DNA of 64,000 bases, from assembly GCA_021325675.1 (NCBI GenBank), contig JAJTCM010000002.1, forward strand, positions 124,001 to 188,000, written 5' to 3'. This stretch comes from Crocinitomicaceae bacterium. Lineage in GTDB: Bacteria > Bacteroidota > Bacteroidia > Flavobacteriales_D > Crocinitomicaceae. The position numbers were made by a program, and so were the translations under genes. A model generated the notes under the pieces. That model saw nothing but the letters and a program-made list of their open reading frames with translations, did not search any database and was not told the DNA's origin. Below are positions 46,015-55,716 of this stretch, one piece after another (positions within the stretch are counted from its first letter, which is position 1; each line of letters opens with the position of its first letter).

Positions 46015-46641
46015 TTAGTTTAGAATCTTTTCGATTACTTCGATTGAACTTTCAGCCAACACTACTTTTTTCGCGTTTAAAACATCAAATGTGTTTACAG
46101 AATCAGCTGTTACCACTTTCACTTTTTTCAGGTTGCGTGAAGACAAGTATACGTTGTCGTTCTTAGAGCCTAAGATCATCAACACTTTGTCATTCTGCAA
46201 TTCAAGCTTCCCGATCAGGTTGATAAACTCCTGCGTTTTGATCGCTCCGAAGTTCGGATCTTCCAAAATCATAAGTGAATCGTTTTTCGCTTTGTAGGCG
46301 AAAGCTGATTTACGGGCAAGCTGCTTGAGCTTCACGTTCAGTTTGAAGTGGTAGTTTCTCGGTCTTGGCCCGAAAATACGTCCACCTCCGACGCGTGTTC
46401 CTGATTTGATGCTACCTGCACGTGCACCACCGGTACCTTTTTGCTTTTTCAGTTTGCGGGTTGAGTATGATACTTCCGCTCTTTCTTTCGCTTTGTGGGT
46501 ACCCTGGCGACGGTTAGCCAAATGCTGCTTAACGTCTAAGTAGATTGCGTGATCATTTGGTTCGATACCAAAGATTGCATCCGAAAGAGTTACTTTCTTA
46601 GAAGTAGCTTTTCCTGTTTGGTCAAATACTTTTACTTCCAT
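46015..46641 (-). CDS. rplD: 50S ribosomal protein L4
   Basis: Exit-tunnel protein of 208 residues. The tunnel loop is visible as RKLKKQKGTGGARAGSIKSG. In E. coli L4 also represses the S10 operon; whether it does so here is unknown. One base separates it from rplC. Confidence 0.98.
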   Translation of the reverse strand: MEVKVFDQTGKATSKKVTLSDAIFGIEPNDHAIYLDVKQHLANRRQGTHKAKERAEVSYSTRKLKKQKGTGGARAGSIKSGTRVGGGRIFGPRPRNYHFKLNVKLKQLARKSAFAYKAKNDSLMILEDPNFGAIKTQEFINLIGKLELQNDKVLMILGSKNDNVYLSSRNLKKVKVVTADSVNTFDVLNAKKVVLAESSIEVIEKILN

Positions 46642-46642
46642 C

Positions 46643-47257
46643 TTATTTCTCTATTAATACGGTTGAACCTTTAGCTCCGGGAACCGATCCTTTAACTACT
46701 ACTATGTTTTTATCTGTCAAAACCTTCAAGATTAAGAGGTTTTCCATCATTACGCGCTTGTTTCCTGTTTGACCCGCCATGCGCATTCCTTTGAATACAC
46801 GTGCAGGATAAGAACAAGCTCCGATTGAACCGGGAGCGCGAAGACGGTTGTGCTGACCGTGAGTCGACTGACCTACACCACCAAAACCATGTCTTTTTAC
46901 AACCCCCTGGAAACCTTTTCCTTTTGAAGTTCCTACTACGCCAACGAATTCACCTTCTTCAAAGATGGATGCGTCAACTACATCTCCGAGATTCAGACCT
47001 TCAAAGCCTTTGAACTCCACCACTTTCGCTTTCGGAGTTGTGTTTGCTTTTTTGAAGTGGCCTTTCAGTGCGTTTGGAGTGCGGTTTTCTTTGCGCTCCC
47101 CGAAACCTAACTGAACTGCCTCGTATCCGTCTCTGTCTTGTGTCTTTAACTGTGTTACGACACAAGGACCAACTTCTAACACTGTGCATGGTGTTGCCTT
47201 ACCCTCGGCACTGTAGATGCTAGTCATTCCGATTTTTCTACCAATTAATCCAGGCAT
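46643..47257 (-). CDS. rplC: 50S ribosomal protein L3
   Basis: Assembly-initiator protein at the peptidyl transferase centre, 204 residues. [20 protein letters not shown] and [20 protein letters not shown] form the internal loop. The 63-base gap before it is the longest in this part of the cluster and holds a palindromic hairpin. Confidence 0.98.
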   Translation of the reverse strand: MPGLIGRKIGMTSIYSAEGKATPCTVLEVGPCVVTQLKTQDRDGYEAVQLGFGERKENRTPNALKGHFKKANTTPKAKVVEFKGFEGLNLGDVVDASIFEEGEFVGVVGTSKGKGFQGVVKRHGFGGVGQSTHGQHNRLRAPGSIGACSYPARVFKGMRMAGQTGNKRVMMENLLILKVLTDKNIVVVKGSVPGAKGSTVLIEK

Positions 47258-47290
47258 ACTTTATTATTATTTATTACTTACTATTAATTG

Positions 47291-47310
47291 AGCCCCGACA
47301 GCTATCGGGA
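47291..47310 (-). repeat. CCCGA...TCGGG palindrome between rpsJ and rplC
   Basis: Imperfect palindrome CCCGACAGCTATCGGG; stem 47294-47298 with 47305-47309. This word is a familiar Bacteroidota intergenic palindrome. Without a T run it is not a typical terminator. It may modulate S10-operon expression. Confidence 0.5.
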
Positions 47311-47320
47311 CTACATTCAA

Positions 47321-47626
47321 TTACACTTTAATCTCTACGTCAACTCCGCTAGGCAGCTCAAGGCGCATCAGGGCGTCAACTGTTTTGGAAGAAGAAGAAT
47401 AGATATCTAACAAACGTTTGTAAGAACACAATTCAAATTGCTCACGCGCTTTTTTGTTAACGTGCGGCGACTTCAATACCGTGTAGATTCTTTTATGTGT
47501 TGGCAAAGGAATCGGCCCGCTTACTACAGCTCCGGTCGCTTTCACCGTTTTTACGATCTTCTCAGCTGATTTATCAACTAAATTGTGATCGTATGATTTT
47601 AATTTAATTCTAATTTTCTGGCTCAT
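47321..47626 (-). CDS. rpsJ: 30S ribosomal protein S10
   Basis: Head protein and NusE transcription antitermination factor, 101 residues. [40 protein letters not shown] and the C-terminal [11 protein letters not shown] are typical. It follows fusA directly because tuf is absent. Confidence 0.98.
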   Translation of the reverse strand: MSQKIRIKLKSYDHNLVDKSAEKIVKTVKATGAVVSGPIPLPTHKRIYTVLKSPHVNKKAREQFELCSYKRLLDIYSSSSKTVDALMRLELPSGVDVEIKV

Positions 47627-47638
47627 TTTCGAAACTTA

Positions 47639-49744
47639 TTAAGCGTTTACTTTACCGTTAATTTTATCAATCACGTCTTTTGCTACGTTAGCCGGAGCTT
47701 CTGCGTAGTGGGAGAATTCCATGGAAGACGTTGCACGACCTGAAGACATTGTACGCAACTGGGTTACGTAACCGAACATTTCAGATAAAGGAACATCAGC
47801 TTTCACTACTTTTCCTCCTGCTCTGTCGTCCATACCTTTCATCATACCACGACGACGGTTGAGGTCACCTACGATATCACCCATGTTTTCTTCAGGAGTA
47901 ACAACTTCCAGTTTCATGATCGGCTCGAGCAATACCGGCTTACATTTCTTAACCGCTTCACGGTAGGCCATTTTAGCACAGATTTCGAAGGATAATGAAT
48001 CTGAATCGACGTTGTGGTAAGAACCATCGATCAATTCTACTTTCATAGAGTCCATCGGGAAGCCTGCCAATACACCATTTTTCATGGATTCTTTGAAACC
48101 TTTCTCAACAGATGGAATAAATTCACGCGGAATGTTACCACCTTTGATCGAGTTTGTAAATGCAAGTCCTGCTTTCTCGATATCCTCCTGCGGAGTAATT
48201 TTAACGAGAATGTCGGCAAATTTACCACGACCACCGGATTGTTTTTTGTAGACTTCGCGGTGCTCGATAGAACCTGTGATGGCTTCGCGGTAAGATACCT
48301 GCGGCGCACCCTGGTTTACTTCAACCTTGAACTCTCTTTTCAAACGGTCAATGATGATTTCGAGGTGAAGCTCACCCATACCGCTGATGATAGTTTGTCC
48401 TGTTTCTTCGTCTGTGTTTACACGGAAAGTCGGATCTTCTTCAGCCAGTTTGTTCAAACCAACACCTAATTTATCCTGGTCAGCCTGCGTTTTAGGCTCA
48501 ATTGCCAAACCGATAACCGGATCAGGGAAATTCATGGATTCGAGAATGATAGGAGCGTTTTCAGCACATAAAGTATCACCCGTACGGATGTCTTTAAATC
48601 CTACTACCGCACCGATGTCACCTGCCCCAAGCTCGTCAATTGAGTTCTGCTTGTTCGCGTGCATCTGGAAGATACGGGAGATACGCTCTTTATTTTCTGT
48701 ACGTGTGTTGTATACATAAGAACCTGCAGGCAATTTACCGGAGTAAGCGCGGATAAAGCACAAACGGCCTACGAAAGGATCCGTTGCAATTTTAAACGCT
48801 AATGCTGCGAAAGGCTCATCGTAAGAAGGCTTACGTGTTACTTCTTCGTCTGTTTTCGGGTTGATTCCGGTAATACCTTCCGTATCCATCGGAGAAGGAA
48901 GAATTTCCATTACCATGTCAAGCATTGCCTGAACACCTTTGTTTTTGAAAGAAGAACCACACATCATCGGAACAACTTTTCCGGAGATAGTAGCCTGGCG
49001 CAAAGCGTCAAGGATTTCTCTTTCTGTCAGTGAATTCTCATCTTCGAAGAATTTCTCCATCAAAGACTCATCAAATTCAGCAACTGCTTCCAATAATTCG
49101 CTTCTCAGTCTTCTTGCTTCGTCAATGATGTCAGCAGGGATTTCAACTTCCTGGAAAGTCATACCCATATCGTGGTCATTCCAAACAATTCCTTTGAAGT
49201 TGATCAAATCGACAACACCTTTGAAATTATCTTCGTCACCGATGTTAATTTGTAAAGGTAAAGCGTGGCTTCCCAACATTTCTTTCACCTGCTTGCACAC
49301 GTTTAAGAAATCTGCACCCTGACGGTCCATTTTGTTAACAAAACCAATTCTTGGAACGTTGTAGTTGTTTGCCAGTCTCCAGTTTGTTTCAGATTGCGGC
49401 TCAACACCGTCAACTGCGGAAAAAAGGAATACCAAACCATCCAATACACGTAACGAACGGTTCACCTCAACTGTAAAGTCAACGTGTCCCGGAGTGTCAA
49501 TAATATTGATGTGGTAGTCTTGTCCCCTGTATTTCCAGCCAACTGTTGTTGCAGCTGAAGTAATGGTAATACCTCTTTCCTGCTCCTGCTCCATCCAGTC
49601 CATCGTAGCTCCACCATCGTGAACCTCACCGATTTTGTGGTTTACACCGGAGTAAAAAAGAATACGCTCGGTAGTTGTTGTCTTACCCGCATCAATGTGG
49701 GCAGCAATACCGATATTTCTTGTAAATTTAAGATCTCTTGCCAT
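47639..49744 (-). CDS. fusA: Elongation factor G
   Basis: GTPase that moves tRNAs and mRNA through the ribosome, 701 residues. G1 is AHIDAGKT at residues 15-22. Seen further are the switch region [16 protein letters not shown]3 [12 protein letters not shown], and G4 NKMDR. Domains II-V follow with [20 protein letters not shown] and the domain IV loop SDRL-like region [20 protein letters not shown]. Nothing unusual was seen at fusidic-acid positions by eye. It is five bases from rpsG. Confidence 0.98.
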   Translation of the reverse strand: MARDLKFTRNIGIAAHIDAGKTTTTERILFYSGVNHKIGEVHDGGATMDWMEQEQERGITITSAATTVGWKYRGQDYHINIIDTPGHVDFTVEVNRSLRVLDGLVFLFSAVDGVEPQSETNWRLANNYNVPRIGFVNKMDRQGADFLNVCKQVKEMLGSHALPLQINIGDEDNFKGVVDLINFKGIVWNDHDMGMTFQEVEIPADIIDEARRLRSELLEAVAEFDESLMEKFFEDENSLTEREILDALRQATISGKVVPMMCGSSFKNKGVQAMLDMVMEILPSPMDTEGITGINPKTDEEVTRKPSYDEPFAALAFKIATDPFVGRLCFIRAYSGKLPAGSYVYNTRTENKERISRIFQMHANKQNSIDELGAGDIGAVVGFKDIRTGDTLCAENAPIILESMNFPDPVIGLAIEPKTQADQDKLGVGLNKLAEEDPTFRVNTDEETGQTIISGMGELHLEIIIDRLKREFKVEVNQGAPQVSYREAITGSIEHREVYKKQSGGRGKFADILVKITPQEDIEKAGLAFTNSIKGGNIPREFIPSVEKGFKESMKNGVLAGFPMDSMKVELIDGSYHNVDSDSLSFEICAKMAYREAVKKCKPVLLEPIMKLEVVTPEENMGDIVGDLNRRRGMMKGMDDRAGGKVVKADVPLSEMFGYVTQLRTMSSGRATSSMEFSHYAEAPANVAKDVIDKINGKVNA

Positions 49745-49749
49745 TTCAA

Positions 49750-50220
49750 TTAAAATCTAAAATGTGAAAATGCTTTGTTAGCTTCAGCCATACGTAAAGT
49801 ATCTTCTTTCTTTTTGTAAGCAGCACCTTCTTCTTTGGAAGCGGCTAAGATTTCGGAAGCTAATTTACCTGCCATGGATTTTTCGTTACGCTTACGTGCG
49901 TATCCGATCAACCATTTCATTGCAAGTGACTGTTTTCTTTCCTCACGAACCGGTGTTGGGATCTGGAAAGTAGCTCCACCTACACGGCGGCTTCTTACCT
50001 CAACTGTCGGAGAAACATTTTCCAATGCTTTTTTAAAGGTATCTAAACCTGTTGTATCTTCGATTTTACCTTCAACGATTGTGATCGCATCGTAAAAAAT
50101 CTTGTACGCTAAGTTCTTTTTCCCGTCGTACATTAAATTGTTAACGAATTTCGTTACCTGAACATCGTTAAACTTCGGATCCGGGAGGATCGGGTTCTTT
50201 TTGGCTTTTCTTCTTCTCAT
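49750..50220 (-). CDS. rpsG: 30S ribosomal protein S7
   Basis: Primary head assembly protein of 156 residues. [40 protein letters not shown] and [20 protein letters not shown] are conserved. The Bacteroidota-type end AFSHFRF is present. In E. coli S7 represses the str operon. Confidence 0.98.
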   Translation of the reverse strand: MRRRKAKKNPILPDPKFNDVQVTKFVNNLMYDGKKNLAYKIFYDAITIVEGKIEDTTGLDTFKKALENVSPTVEVRSRRVGGATFQIPTPVREERKQSLAMKWLIGYARKRNEKSMAGKLASEILAASKEEGAAYKKKEDTLRMAEANKAFSHFRF

Positions 50221-50239
50221 TTCTTAGAAAGCTTTAAAA

Positions 50240-50620
50240 TTATTTTTTCGCTTTAGGTCTTTTGGTTCCATACTTGGAACGACGCTGTGTCCGGCCTTCA
50301 ACACCAGCAGTGTCTTCTGCGCCTCGTACGATGTGGTATCTAACACCCGGAAGGTCTTTAACCCTTCCACCACGTACAAGCACCAAAGAGTGCTCCTGTA
50401 AGTTATGACCTTCACCGCCGATATAAGCATTCACCTCTTTACCGTTAGTGAGACGAACCCTCGCTACTTTACGCATTGCGGAGTTCGGCTTTTTAGGAGT
50501 AGTGGTGTAAACCCTTACACATACCCCTTTGCGCTGCGGACAAGAGTCAAGAGCAGCTGATTTGCTTTTCTTTACTACTGCCGTGCGTCCTTTGCGAACT
50601 AATTGTTGGATAGTTGGCAT
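50240..50620 (-). CDS. rpsL: 30S ribosomal protein S12
   Basis: Decoding-centre protein of 126 residues. The streptomycin loops look wild type: Lys43-Lys44 in [12 protein letters not shown], and Lys88 and Pro91 in [15 protein letters not shown]. It is the first gene of the long cluster. The leader of about 50 bases contains a hairpin and the best-matching promoter of the window. Confidence 0.98.
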   Translation of the reverse strand: MPTIQQLVRKGRTAVVKKSKSAALDSCPQRKGVCVRVYTTTPKKPNSAMRKVARVRLTNGKEVNAYIGGEGHNLQEHSLVLVRGGRVKDLPGVRYHIVRGAEDTAGVEGRTQRRSKYGTKRPKAKK

Positions 50621-50654
50621 AAATTACTTTACCTTTTTATATTAATAAATAATT

Positions 50655-50679
50655 GCCCCAAACATACTTTGAGGGGTGC
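50655..50679 (-). other. Leader hairpin of the ribosomal cluster
   Basis: In the transcript GCACCCCTCAAAGTATGTTTGGGGC can fold (CCCC/GGGG with extra A-T pairs), between the predicted start near 50673 and the rpsL ATG at 50620. It is a candidate site for feedback by S7 or S12. Confidence 0.4.
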
Positions 50680-50708
50680 AAAGATAGAAAGAAAATCTTA
50701 GATTGCAA
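50679..50708 (-). promoter_or_regulatory. Main promoter of the str-S10-spc-alpha cluster
   Basis: On the minus strand TTG (50708-50706), 19 bases, then TATCTTTG (50686-50679) is an almost perfect Bacteroidota promoter. The predicted start is about 50 bases before rpsL. Confidence 0.85.
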
Positions 50709-50857
50709 GCGTTTACTTAAAAAAAGTCTGTTTTTTTCACAAAGTAATGTTTATTACTTTTCGATCGCTTAAAAACATATTTCCGCCAGCAGGAGTTTAA
50801 GGCACCCTTAAAATAGAAAGGCGCTGCAAAATAAATGAAAAATAATTACGAAGCAGT

Positions 50858-50886
50858 TTGTTTAATCCGAAATAATAATAATTTTG
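50858..50886 (+). promoter_or_regulatory. Promoter of the 50.9-kb lipoprotein gene
   Basis: TTG (50858-50860), 18 bases, then TAATTTTG (50879-50886), close to consensus; 28 bases remain to the ATG at 50915. Confidence 0.75.
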
Positions 50887-50914
50887 AAGCCATAATCATT
50901 AAACACTGAATAAG

Positions 50915-51544
50915 ATGAAAAAAAATCTATTTGCATTGGCGCTGCTTTTCGGCGCAACAGCTGTTATCAGCACCTCCTGTAAAAAAGAAAAAGAAGAAGA
51001 TCCGGTTACCCCTACGCCTGCGGTAAACACCTTATGTGACGGAAACGGAACGAGCGCTTTTTACCCGCTTACTGCAAGCAATTCCTGGACCTATACCTAT
51101 CTCATGGCAGGACAATCACAAAACGTCTCCCCCCACCTCGTAGTAAATGGTACGGAAGTTCACAACTCCAAAACGTATACAAAAATTGAGGATGAAACCA
51201 GTGTGATGTACATCAACCCGATCAGGCTACGTGTAGAAAGCTCAAATAATGATATTTATTATTACAACGAGAGCATGGACAATGAATACGTTTATGTACC
51301 TGCAGCTCCTACATTGAACCAAAGCTGGAGCTATGGATCTTACACCCGTAAGGTAACCAACCTGAGCGCTTCGGTATCTACATCAGGCTGTTCCTATACC
51401 GGCTTGCTTGAAATTTCCAATTTAGACGGTTCTACAGTCGTAAGAAGGGAATATTTCAAAAAAGGCCTTGGATTGGTTTATGTTAACAGTACAGGCGGTT
51501 TCTTCACAAGCGAATACAAGCTCAATGCTGTAACTTTAAATTAA
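50915..51544 (+). CDS. Lipoprotein, unknown function
   Basis: A 209-residue lipoprotein with a lipobox (LLFGATAVISTSC, Cys22) and an acidic-basic linker (KKEKEEDPVTPTPA). A beta-rich domain follows, opening with FYPLTASNSWTYTYLMAG, the 'YFPLxxGNxWxY' pattern I associate with many surface proteins that start with a tryptophan-rich strand. Two further cysteines (residues 41 and about 169) are near strand ends. It has a good promoter and a terminator of its own, so it is a single-gene unit. The function is unknown. Confidence 0.75.
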   Translation: MKKNLFALALLFGATAVISTSCKKEKEEDPVTPTPAVNTLCDGNGTSAFYPLTASNSWTYTYLMAGQSQNVSPHLVVNGTEVHNSKTYTKIEDETSVMYINPIRLRVESSNNDIYYYNESMDNEYVYVPAAPTLNQSWSYGSYTRKVTNLSASVSTSGCSYTGLLEISNLDGSTVVRREYFKKGLGLVYVNSTGGFFTSEYKLNAVTLN

Positions 51545-51570
51545 AAGAAAGCTTAACAATTCTTAAATTC

Positions 51571-51603
51571 AAAGAGCGTGTTTTAGGATACGCTCTTTTT
51601 TTT
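51571..51603 (+). terminator. Terminator of the 50.9-kb lipoprotein gene
   Basis: Stem AAAGAGCGT / ACGCTCTTT (51571-51579 with 51590-51598) followed by T to 51603. Confidence 0.93.
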
Positions 51604-51626
51604 ATGACCGAATGTCTCAGCCGGTA

Positions 51627-51664
51627 TAAAAAACAATGAGGGACAAGCAGAAGCCCTCCCTCAC
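51627..51664 (-). terminator. Terminator of the type IX substrate gene
   Basis: On the minus strand TGAGGGA / TCCCTCA (51663-51657 with 51643-51637) closes a loop and is followed by TTGTTTTTTAT. Confidence 0.75.
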
Positions 51665-51707
51665 TGATTTACCTAACTTGACTTTATAACATACAAACTA
51701 TGCTCTT

Positions 51708-54700
51708 CTAATTTTTCTGAACTAGGATTTTCTGTTCGCAAAATTTAATCTTGTCATTCCGGCTGGAAATAAAATACATTCCTGCACTGATCGTCCCCGG
51801 TAAGCTCACGGGCACTTTTCCGGCAGCCTGTCCGAGGGTTTCACTCAGCACCAGGTGACCGTACATATCATGCAGTTCGACAGTAAGTTCCGAAGCGCCG
51901 GGTTCCGTCTCAATAAAAAACTGGTTGCTGCTGATTGGGTTGGGATAAATGCCCACACACTTGTTATCCCGTCCGCAAGGCGCCAGGAATTCCGTGTATA
52001 ACAGCTGCGAAGTACCGTTGAAGTCTGTTTGCCGGAGACGGTAATAAGTTTCCTCCCGAAAATTCGTTTCATCTATATAGGTATACATTCTGGGCTGGGA
52101 TGTTGTTCCTTCCCCTTCGATCCGGGTTACCGCTTCAAAGTTGATCCCATCGTGGCTGCGCTCCAGCGTATAGTAATCGTTATTGGATTGTGAAAGCACC
52201 TCCCAGCTGATGAGCACACCGCTTTCTTCCCGGCACTTCAGATCAAACGAAGCCAGCTCTACCGGAAGCGTGCAGCCCACGAGGACATTGACGGAAGCCT
52301 GGCCGGTACAGCCAAGTGATGTGGTAGCGGTGACCGTATATGTTCTCGGGGTAGTAGTGTTGGTGACCGTATAAGCTGTTGTAGTGCTGCTCAGGTTCGT
52401 TGCCGGCGACCAGGAAAAAGAAGCAATATCGTCGGGCGCATTGAAGGTGATCGACCAGCTCGTGACCGTTCCCGTTGAGCTTGTAATCGCGGTGGGCTTG
52501 CATTTATCAATTACCCGGAGCGTCCACACGCCGTTCACATTTCCGGTTGTGGGAAAAGGATTGTCCGGGCCAAAAGTTCCCGAAATTCCACCGGCTGTTG
52601 GTAAGGCCGCACCGCCTGTAACGATGGTAGCCGCCATGGCAGTTCCCGTTCCGCCGCGGCGATTGACAATCAGGCTGGAAGTCCCGTTCGGGGCAATGAG
52701 GTAAATTTCGTAATCGTTGGTACGGGCGCAGGTCATATTGATTGTAACCGACTGAACCGGGTTGGCCGCTAAAGTTATTGGCGAAGCCCCTCCTACCGTA
52801 ATTGTATTGTTGGCCGTTCCGGCTCCGGTGCAGGACGTATTTCCATCCGGAACAGCAGTGCCAGCTGAAGAGCTGTATGTTTTGGGTGCGCCGGAGCTCG
52901 AAGCCGTGGAAGCAAAGGCATTCAATACTTCGCTCGTTTCTCCCTGGGATGCACAAATTTCTACCGGCGACGGGTTGATCGAAACAGTTGGCAAAGGCGA
53001 CATGGCAACACTGACACTCGAAGTCGCAGCGCAACCTGCCGGTGAGCCGGCCTGGTTGACAGAAACCGTATAAGTAGTCGCTACATTCGGGCTGGCTGAC
53101 GGGGTCCGGGAAGCTGACGTAAATCCAGCCGGGTTGGAAGTCCAGTTGTAGGTAAGCGGTGCAGGGTTTGGTTTGCAGAACCCAAAGATCACGTTCGGAC
53201 GGCGATTGAGAACGGAAACGAAATCCGAAGTACCGCAGCTGCCCGGTGAAAAATTCGTTCCTGAATACCGGTAGCAATTGTAGCCGGGTGAGTTGTAGCG
53301 GCAGAAAGCATAGAAATTCGCTGTTCCGTTTGGCGGGTTATCCTGGGCAGAAGCGCCATTCGGGAAAAACCAGCACACCTGTACCACAATATTTGAAACG
53401 CCGTCCCAGTTATAGGATTGGCTGAAAAAGAAAGGCGTCATTCCTGTCGTTACCTGGACGTTTGTACCGGAATACACCTGGTTCAACCCGGCAACATACG
53501 TTGAAGTTAAGGCCGTAAGAGCAGTGCAGCCCATCGAAATCCGGATATTCGGGTAAATCAGGTTGCTCATCGTTGATCCGCCGCTGGTTTCAATCCGCTG
53601 GATATCGAAAGAGATGGAGTTGATTTGTCCGGCAACGACACCTGCAGCAAGAAGATCGGAAGCCCGGAACAAAATCTGGGAAGTCTGGTAAGCATCGCCG
53701 AAATTCCCGAAAACATTTTCACCTCCCGTATTGTAAGCAATCGTCGTTGTTCCGGTTCCTACCTGCTGTTCATCCGCAACCGTGGTAAAAGGCGTACACG
53801 CAGCCGTTGCATTTACCCCGCAGGTAGTTGGCGGCGGCGCACTGATGGAGCTTTGTGCCGTCAGCTGAACGGGGGAACCCGGACAAACAGTCGTTGCAGC
53901 CGCCAGTGCCGTAGCTGTTGGTGTGATAACGGTTACATTCACTGAAGCGCTGCAGGTTTCTACTCCATTTGTATAGCTTACGGTATAAGTGCTGTTCGAA
54001 GTTGGGTTCACGTTCGCCGTGGCCGGGGAAGATGACGGACCCTGGGCATCATGCGACCAATCGAAGGTATATCCCGGCACATTCAGGTTGATGACCATGT
54101 TATCCAATCCCCAGGCATCGAAACCTGCACCGGATGACTGCGACTGGAACCAGCGGAAAGCCGTGTTGGTTCCCAAAGCCGCCATGGGGATATCGAGACA
54201 ATAACGCGTCCAGCTTGTTAAAGTCGGATCGCTACCGCCATTCGGATCGTAATATTGTAAGGTTTGCCAGGCGCCGCCATTGACCGAATACTGAATGTAA
54301 ACACCTTCTTCCGGTAAGTCAATTCCTTCGCATGGGCTGGCGTTTGCCTGGGTACCGTATTTCATATCAAAACACAAAGTTGCACTAACAGCGTTGCAGG
54401 CTGTCAAATCGTATCCGTTTGTTGTAATAGCACGCGGGGCAGCCACTGTTGTTCCCATCCATAAACTGTAAGCCCCCTCCGATGGCGGGCCTACGCAGGC
54501 ATGTGTTCCTGTTCCGTTTTGTACAGTAGCGCCGTTGGTTGATGCCCAGGGCTGTGTTCCCCCTGCATTGATTGTTCCGTCGTTGAAATTATTATTCAGG
54601 GGTTTACAGCCATCCGCAACTGCCGTTAAGCTTACGGAAGACCCGCAAAAAATAGTAGACGGGTTTGCGTAGGCCGTTACCGGGCATTGGGCGTAAAGCT

Positions 54701-54770
54701 TTTTTCCGGCAGGAAAGAGCGCCAGGAAAATCAACAGGAAGGAAGCAGGGAGTAAATTTCTTGATTTCAT
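51708..54770 (-). CDS. Type IX secretion substrate: multidomain surface protein
   Basis: A 1020-residue secreted protein. In order: signal peptide (to about residue 27); an Ig-like start with cysteines; a carbohydrate/reelin-like region (about 60-235: EEGVYIQYSVNGGAWQTLQY, WTRYCLDIPMAALGTNTAFR, GFDAWGLDNMVI); PKD/Ig-type repeats (GYTFDWSHDAQGPSSSPATA; PLTYNWTSNPAGF); and a proprotein-convertase P-like domain (near 680-770, with TNDYEIYLIAPNG and NPFPTTGNVNGVWTLRVIDK). Another Ig repeat and a fibronectin-like segment come next (VLISWEVLSQSNNDYYTLER). The C-terminal sorting domain is about 945-1020 (GIYPNPISSNQFFIE ... GMYFISSRNDKIKF ... QKILVQKN). The last domain marks export by the type IX system, to which SprA at the window end belongs. 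It is probably an adhesin. Confidence 0.88.
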   Translation of the reverse strand: MKSRNLLPASFLLIFLALFPAGKKLYAQCPVTAYANPSTIFCGSSVSLTAVADGCKPLNNNFNDGTINAGGTQPWASTNGATVQNGTGTHACVGPPSEGAYSLWMGTTVAAPRAITTNGYDLTACNAVSATLCFDMKYGTQANASPCEGIDLPEEGVYIQYSVNGGAWQTLQYYDPNGGSDPTLTSWTRYCLDIPMAALGTNTAFRWFQSQSSGAGFDAWGLDNMVINLNVPGYTFDWSHDAQGPSSSPATANVNPTSNSTYTVSYTNGVETCSASVNVTVITPTATALAAATTVCPGSPVQLTAQSSISAPPPTTCGVNATAACTPFTTVADEQQVGTGTTTIAYNTGGENVFGNFGDAYQTSQILFRASDLLAAGVVAGQINSISFDIQRIETSGGSTMSNLIYPNIRISMGCTALTALTSTYVAGLNQVYSGTNVQVTTGMTPFFFSQSYNWDGVSNIVVQVCWFFPNGASAQDNPPNGTANFYAFCRYNSPGYNCYRYSGTNFSPGSCGTSDFVSVLNRRPNVIFGFCKPNPAPLTYNWTSNPAGFTSASRTPSASPNVATTYTVSVNQAGSPAGCAATSSVSVAMSPLPTVSINPSPVEICASQGETSEVLNAFASTASSSGAPKTYSSSAGTAVPDGNTSCTGAGTANNTITVGGASPITLAANPVQSVTINMTCARTNDYEIYLIAPNGTSSLIVNRRGGTGTAMAATIVTGGAALPTAGGISGTFGPDNPFPTTGNVNGVWTLRVIDKCKPTAITSSTGTVTSWSITFNAPDDIASFSWSPATNLSSTTTAYTVTNTTTPRTYTVTATTSLGCTGQASVNVLVGCTLPVELASFDLKCREESGVLISWEVLSQSNNDYYTLERSHDGINFEAVTRIEGEGTTSQPRMYTYIDETNFREETYYRLRQTDFNGTSQLLYTEFLAPCGRDNKCVGIYPNPISSNQFFIETEPGASELTVELHDMYGHLVLSETLGQAAGKVPVSLPGTISAGMYFISSRNDKIKFCEQKILVQKN

Positions 54771-54774
54771 GGAC

Positions 54775-55263
54775 TCAGAGCGTATTGATTCTTAAATTTC
54801 TTAGGTTGAAATCAGAAAGCTTGCTGTCCGCCTCTCCATGCAGGAAGCGCGAAAAAAGCCGCAAATGGTATTTATTATCATCCCCGCAACTGCCTGAAAT
54901 ACTCTCATTTGGCGGCAGGACAAGGTTAATTTTCAGCTCATCGTTTTCGCCCGAACAATTGTAGCAGCGCTCGCCGTAAACCAGCTCAAGGTCCCAGCTG
55001 ACATGGAGCGTATCGCCTGTCAGGTTGTTCACGCGGAGATAAACTTCTTCTTTGACGATCCCGTCTTCCTTCAGATCACAGATATTGTAACGGTATTCGA
55101 TGGTATAGTTTGCTTGCTCATACAGCTCATTCCAGTCATTGCTTTTTACCTTGGAAGCGGAACCTCCCTGTGAAAAAATGAAAAAGGGCAGGAAAACAGG
55201 AATTAAAAGCAGGGTTTTGCTGTAAAAATGATGCTTATGCCGGGTATTGGTATGTGTTTTCAT
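54775..55263 (-). CDS. Small secreted protein next to the type IX substrate
   Basis: A 162-residue product with an N-terminal basic stretch and signal helix (SKTLLLIPVFLPFFIFSQGG). The rest is a single beta-rich domain with EYRYNICDLKEDGIVKEEVY, WDLELVYGERCYNCSGENDE and ESISGSCGDDNKYHLRLFSR. The four cysteines could form two disulfides. Only four bases separate it from the downstream 1020-residue protein, so they are cotranscribed and may act on the surface together. I do not recognise a family. Confidence 0.72.
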   Translation of the reverse strand: MKTHTNTRHKHHFYSKTLLLIPVFLPFFIFSQGGSASKVKSNDWNELYEQANYTIEYRYNICDLKEDGIVKEEVYLRVNNLTGDTLHVSWDLELVYGERCYNCSGENDELKINLVLPPNESISGSCGDDNKYHLRLFSRFLHGEADSKLSDFNLRNLRINTL

Positions 55264-55453
55264 TTGCTAGAAAGTAGTAATTTACCCCAAAGGTAAAATC
55301 AAACAAAACCGATTTTGTTAACTTTCCGATACCCGGTCGCTTTTGAAGGAAGATTAGCTCATTTTCAAAGATTTTCTGTCAAAATAACTACACAATGTTA
55401 TTTTTATTTCGTTTTGTTAATTAAATAACAAGCAAATGTTTCAGTTCAGGGAA

Positions 55454-55477
55454 TAAAAAAAGTCCCTTTTCGGGACT
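55454..55477 (-). terminator. Orphan terminator on the minus strand
   Basis: On the minus strand AGTCCC-GAAAA-GGGACT followed by seven T. No annotated gene precedes it on that strand, because uvrD is on the plus strand. It therefore points to a short transcript initiated between 55480 and 55930. Confidence 0.88.
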
Positions 55478-55710
55478 GATTTTAAGCGGGGCTCGCTGTA
55501 TTATTGGGAGAGTTTACAATTTAATCTGCGATAATTAAAGGTTTAAAAATCGTTGAGAGTGAAACTGGCATTTCACTCTCCATGATTTTACCTAACACTT
55601 CACTCTATCGCTAAACACTATGATCTTGAATTTCATCAGACAATTGCTTGTCTTAAAAATTTCGTATTTCATTTTGTCTTTAAAAACACCAGTTTCTATG
55701 TCCTGTTGTT
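55455..55710 (-). ncRNA. Candidate small RNA (about 255 nt)
   Basis: Minus-strand unit bounded by a TATTTTTG box (55724-55717) and the orphan terminator. Inside is a perfect 10-bp hairpin GAGAGTGAAA / TTTCACTCTC (55555-55564 with 55571-55580, six-base loop). A 26-codon frame (55592-55672) is present but may be chance. I could not match it to tmRNA, RNase P RNA, SRP RNA or a known riboswitch. A 6S-type RNA is conceivable but not shown. Confidence 0.5.
55592..55672 (-). CDS. Possible 26-residue peptide inside the candidate RNA
   Basis: ATG at 55672, TAG at 55592. The product MKYEIFKTSNCLMKFKIIVF plus SDRVKC has two cysteines and a basic character. There is no independent support beyond its place 38 bases after the predicted transcript start. 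Confidence 0.15.
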   Translation of the reverse strand: MKYEIFKTSNCLMKFKIIVFSDRVKC

Positions 55711-55716
55711 CTGAAA

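Noticed and set aside
52507-53277. 256-codon frame within the type IX substrate gene, same strand
   Set aside because: Out-of-frame overlap with a gene whose domains are continuous across the region.
55592-55672. 26-residue peptide as the real product of the 55.5-kb transcript
   Set aside because: No homology or hydrophobic pattern. It is kept as a low-confidence feature only; an RNA is the simpler reading.
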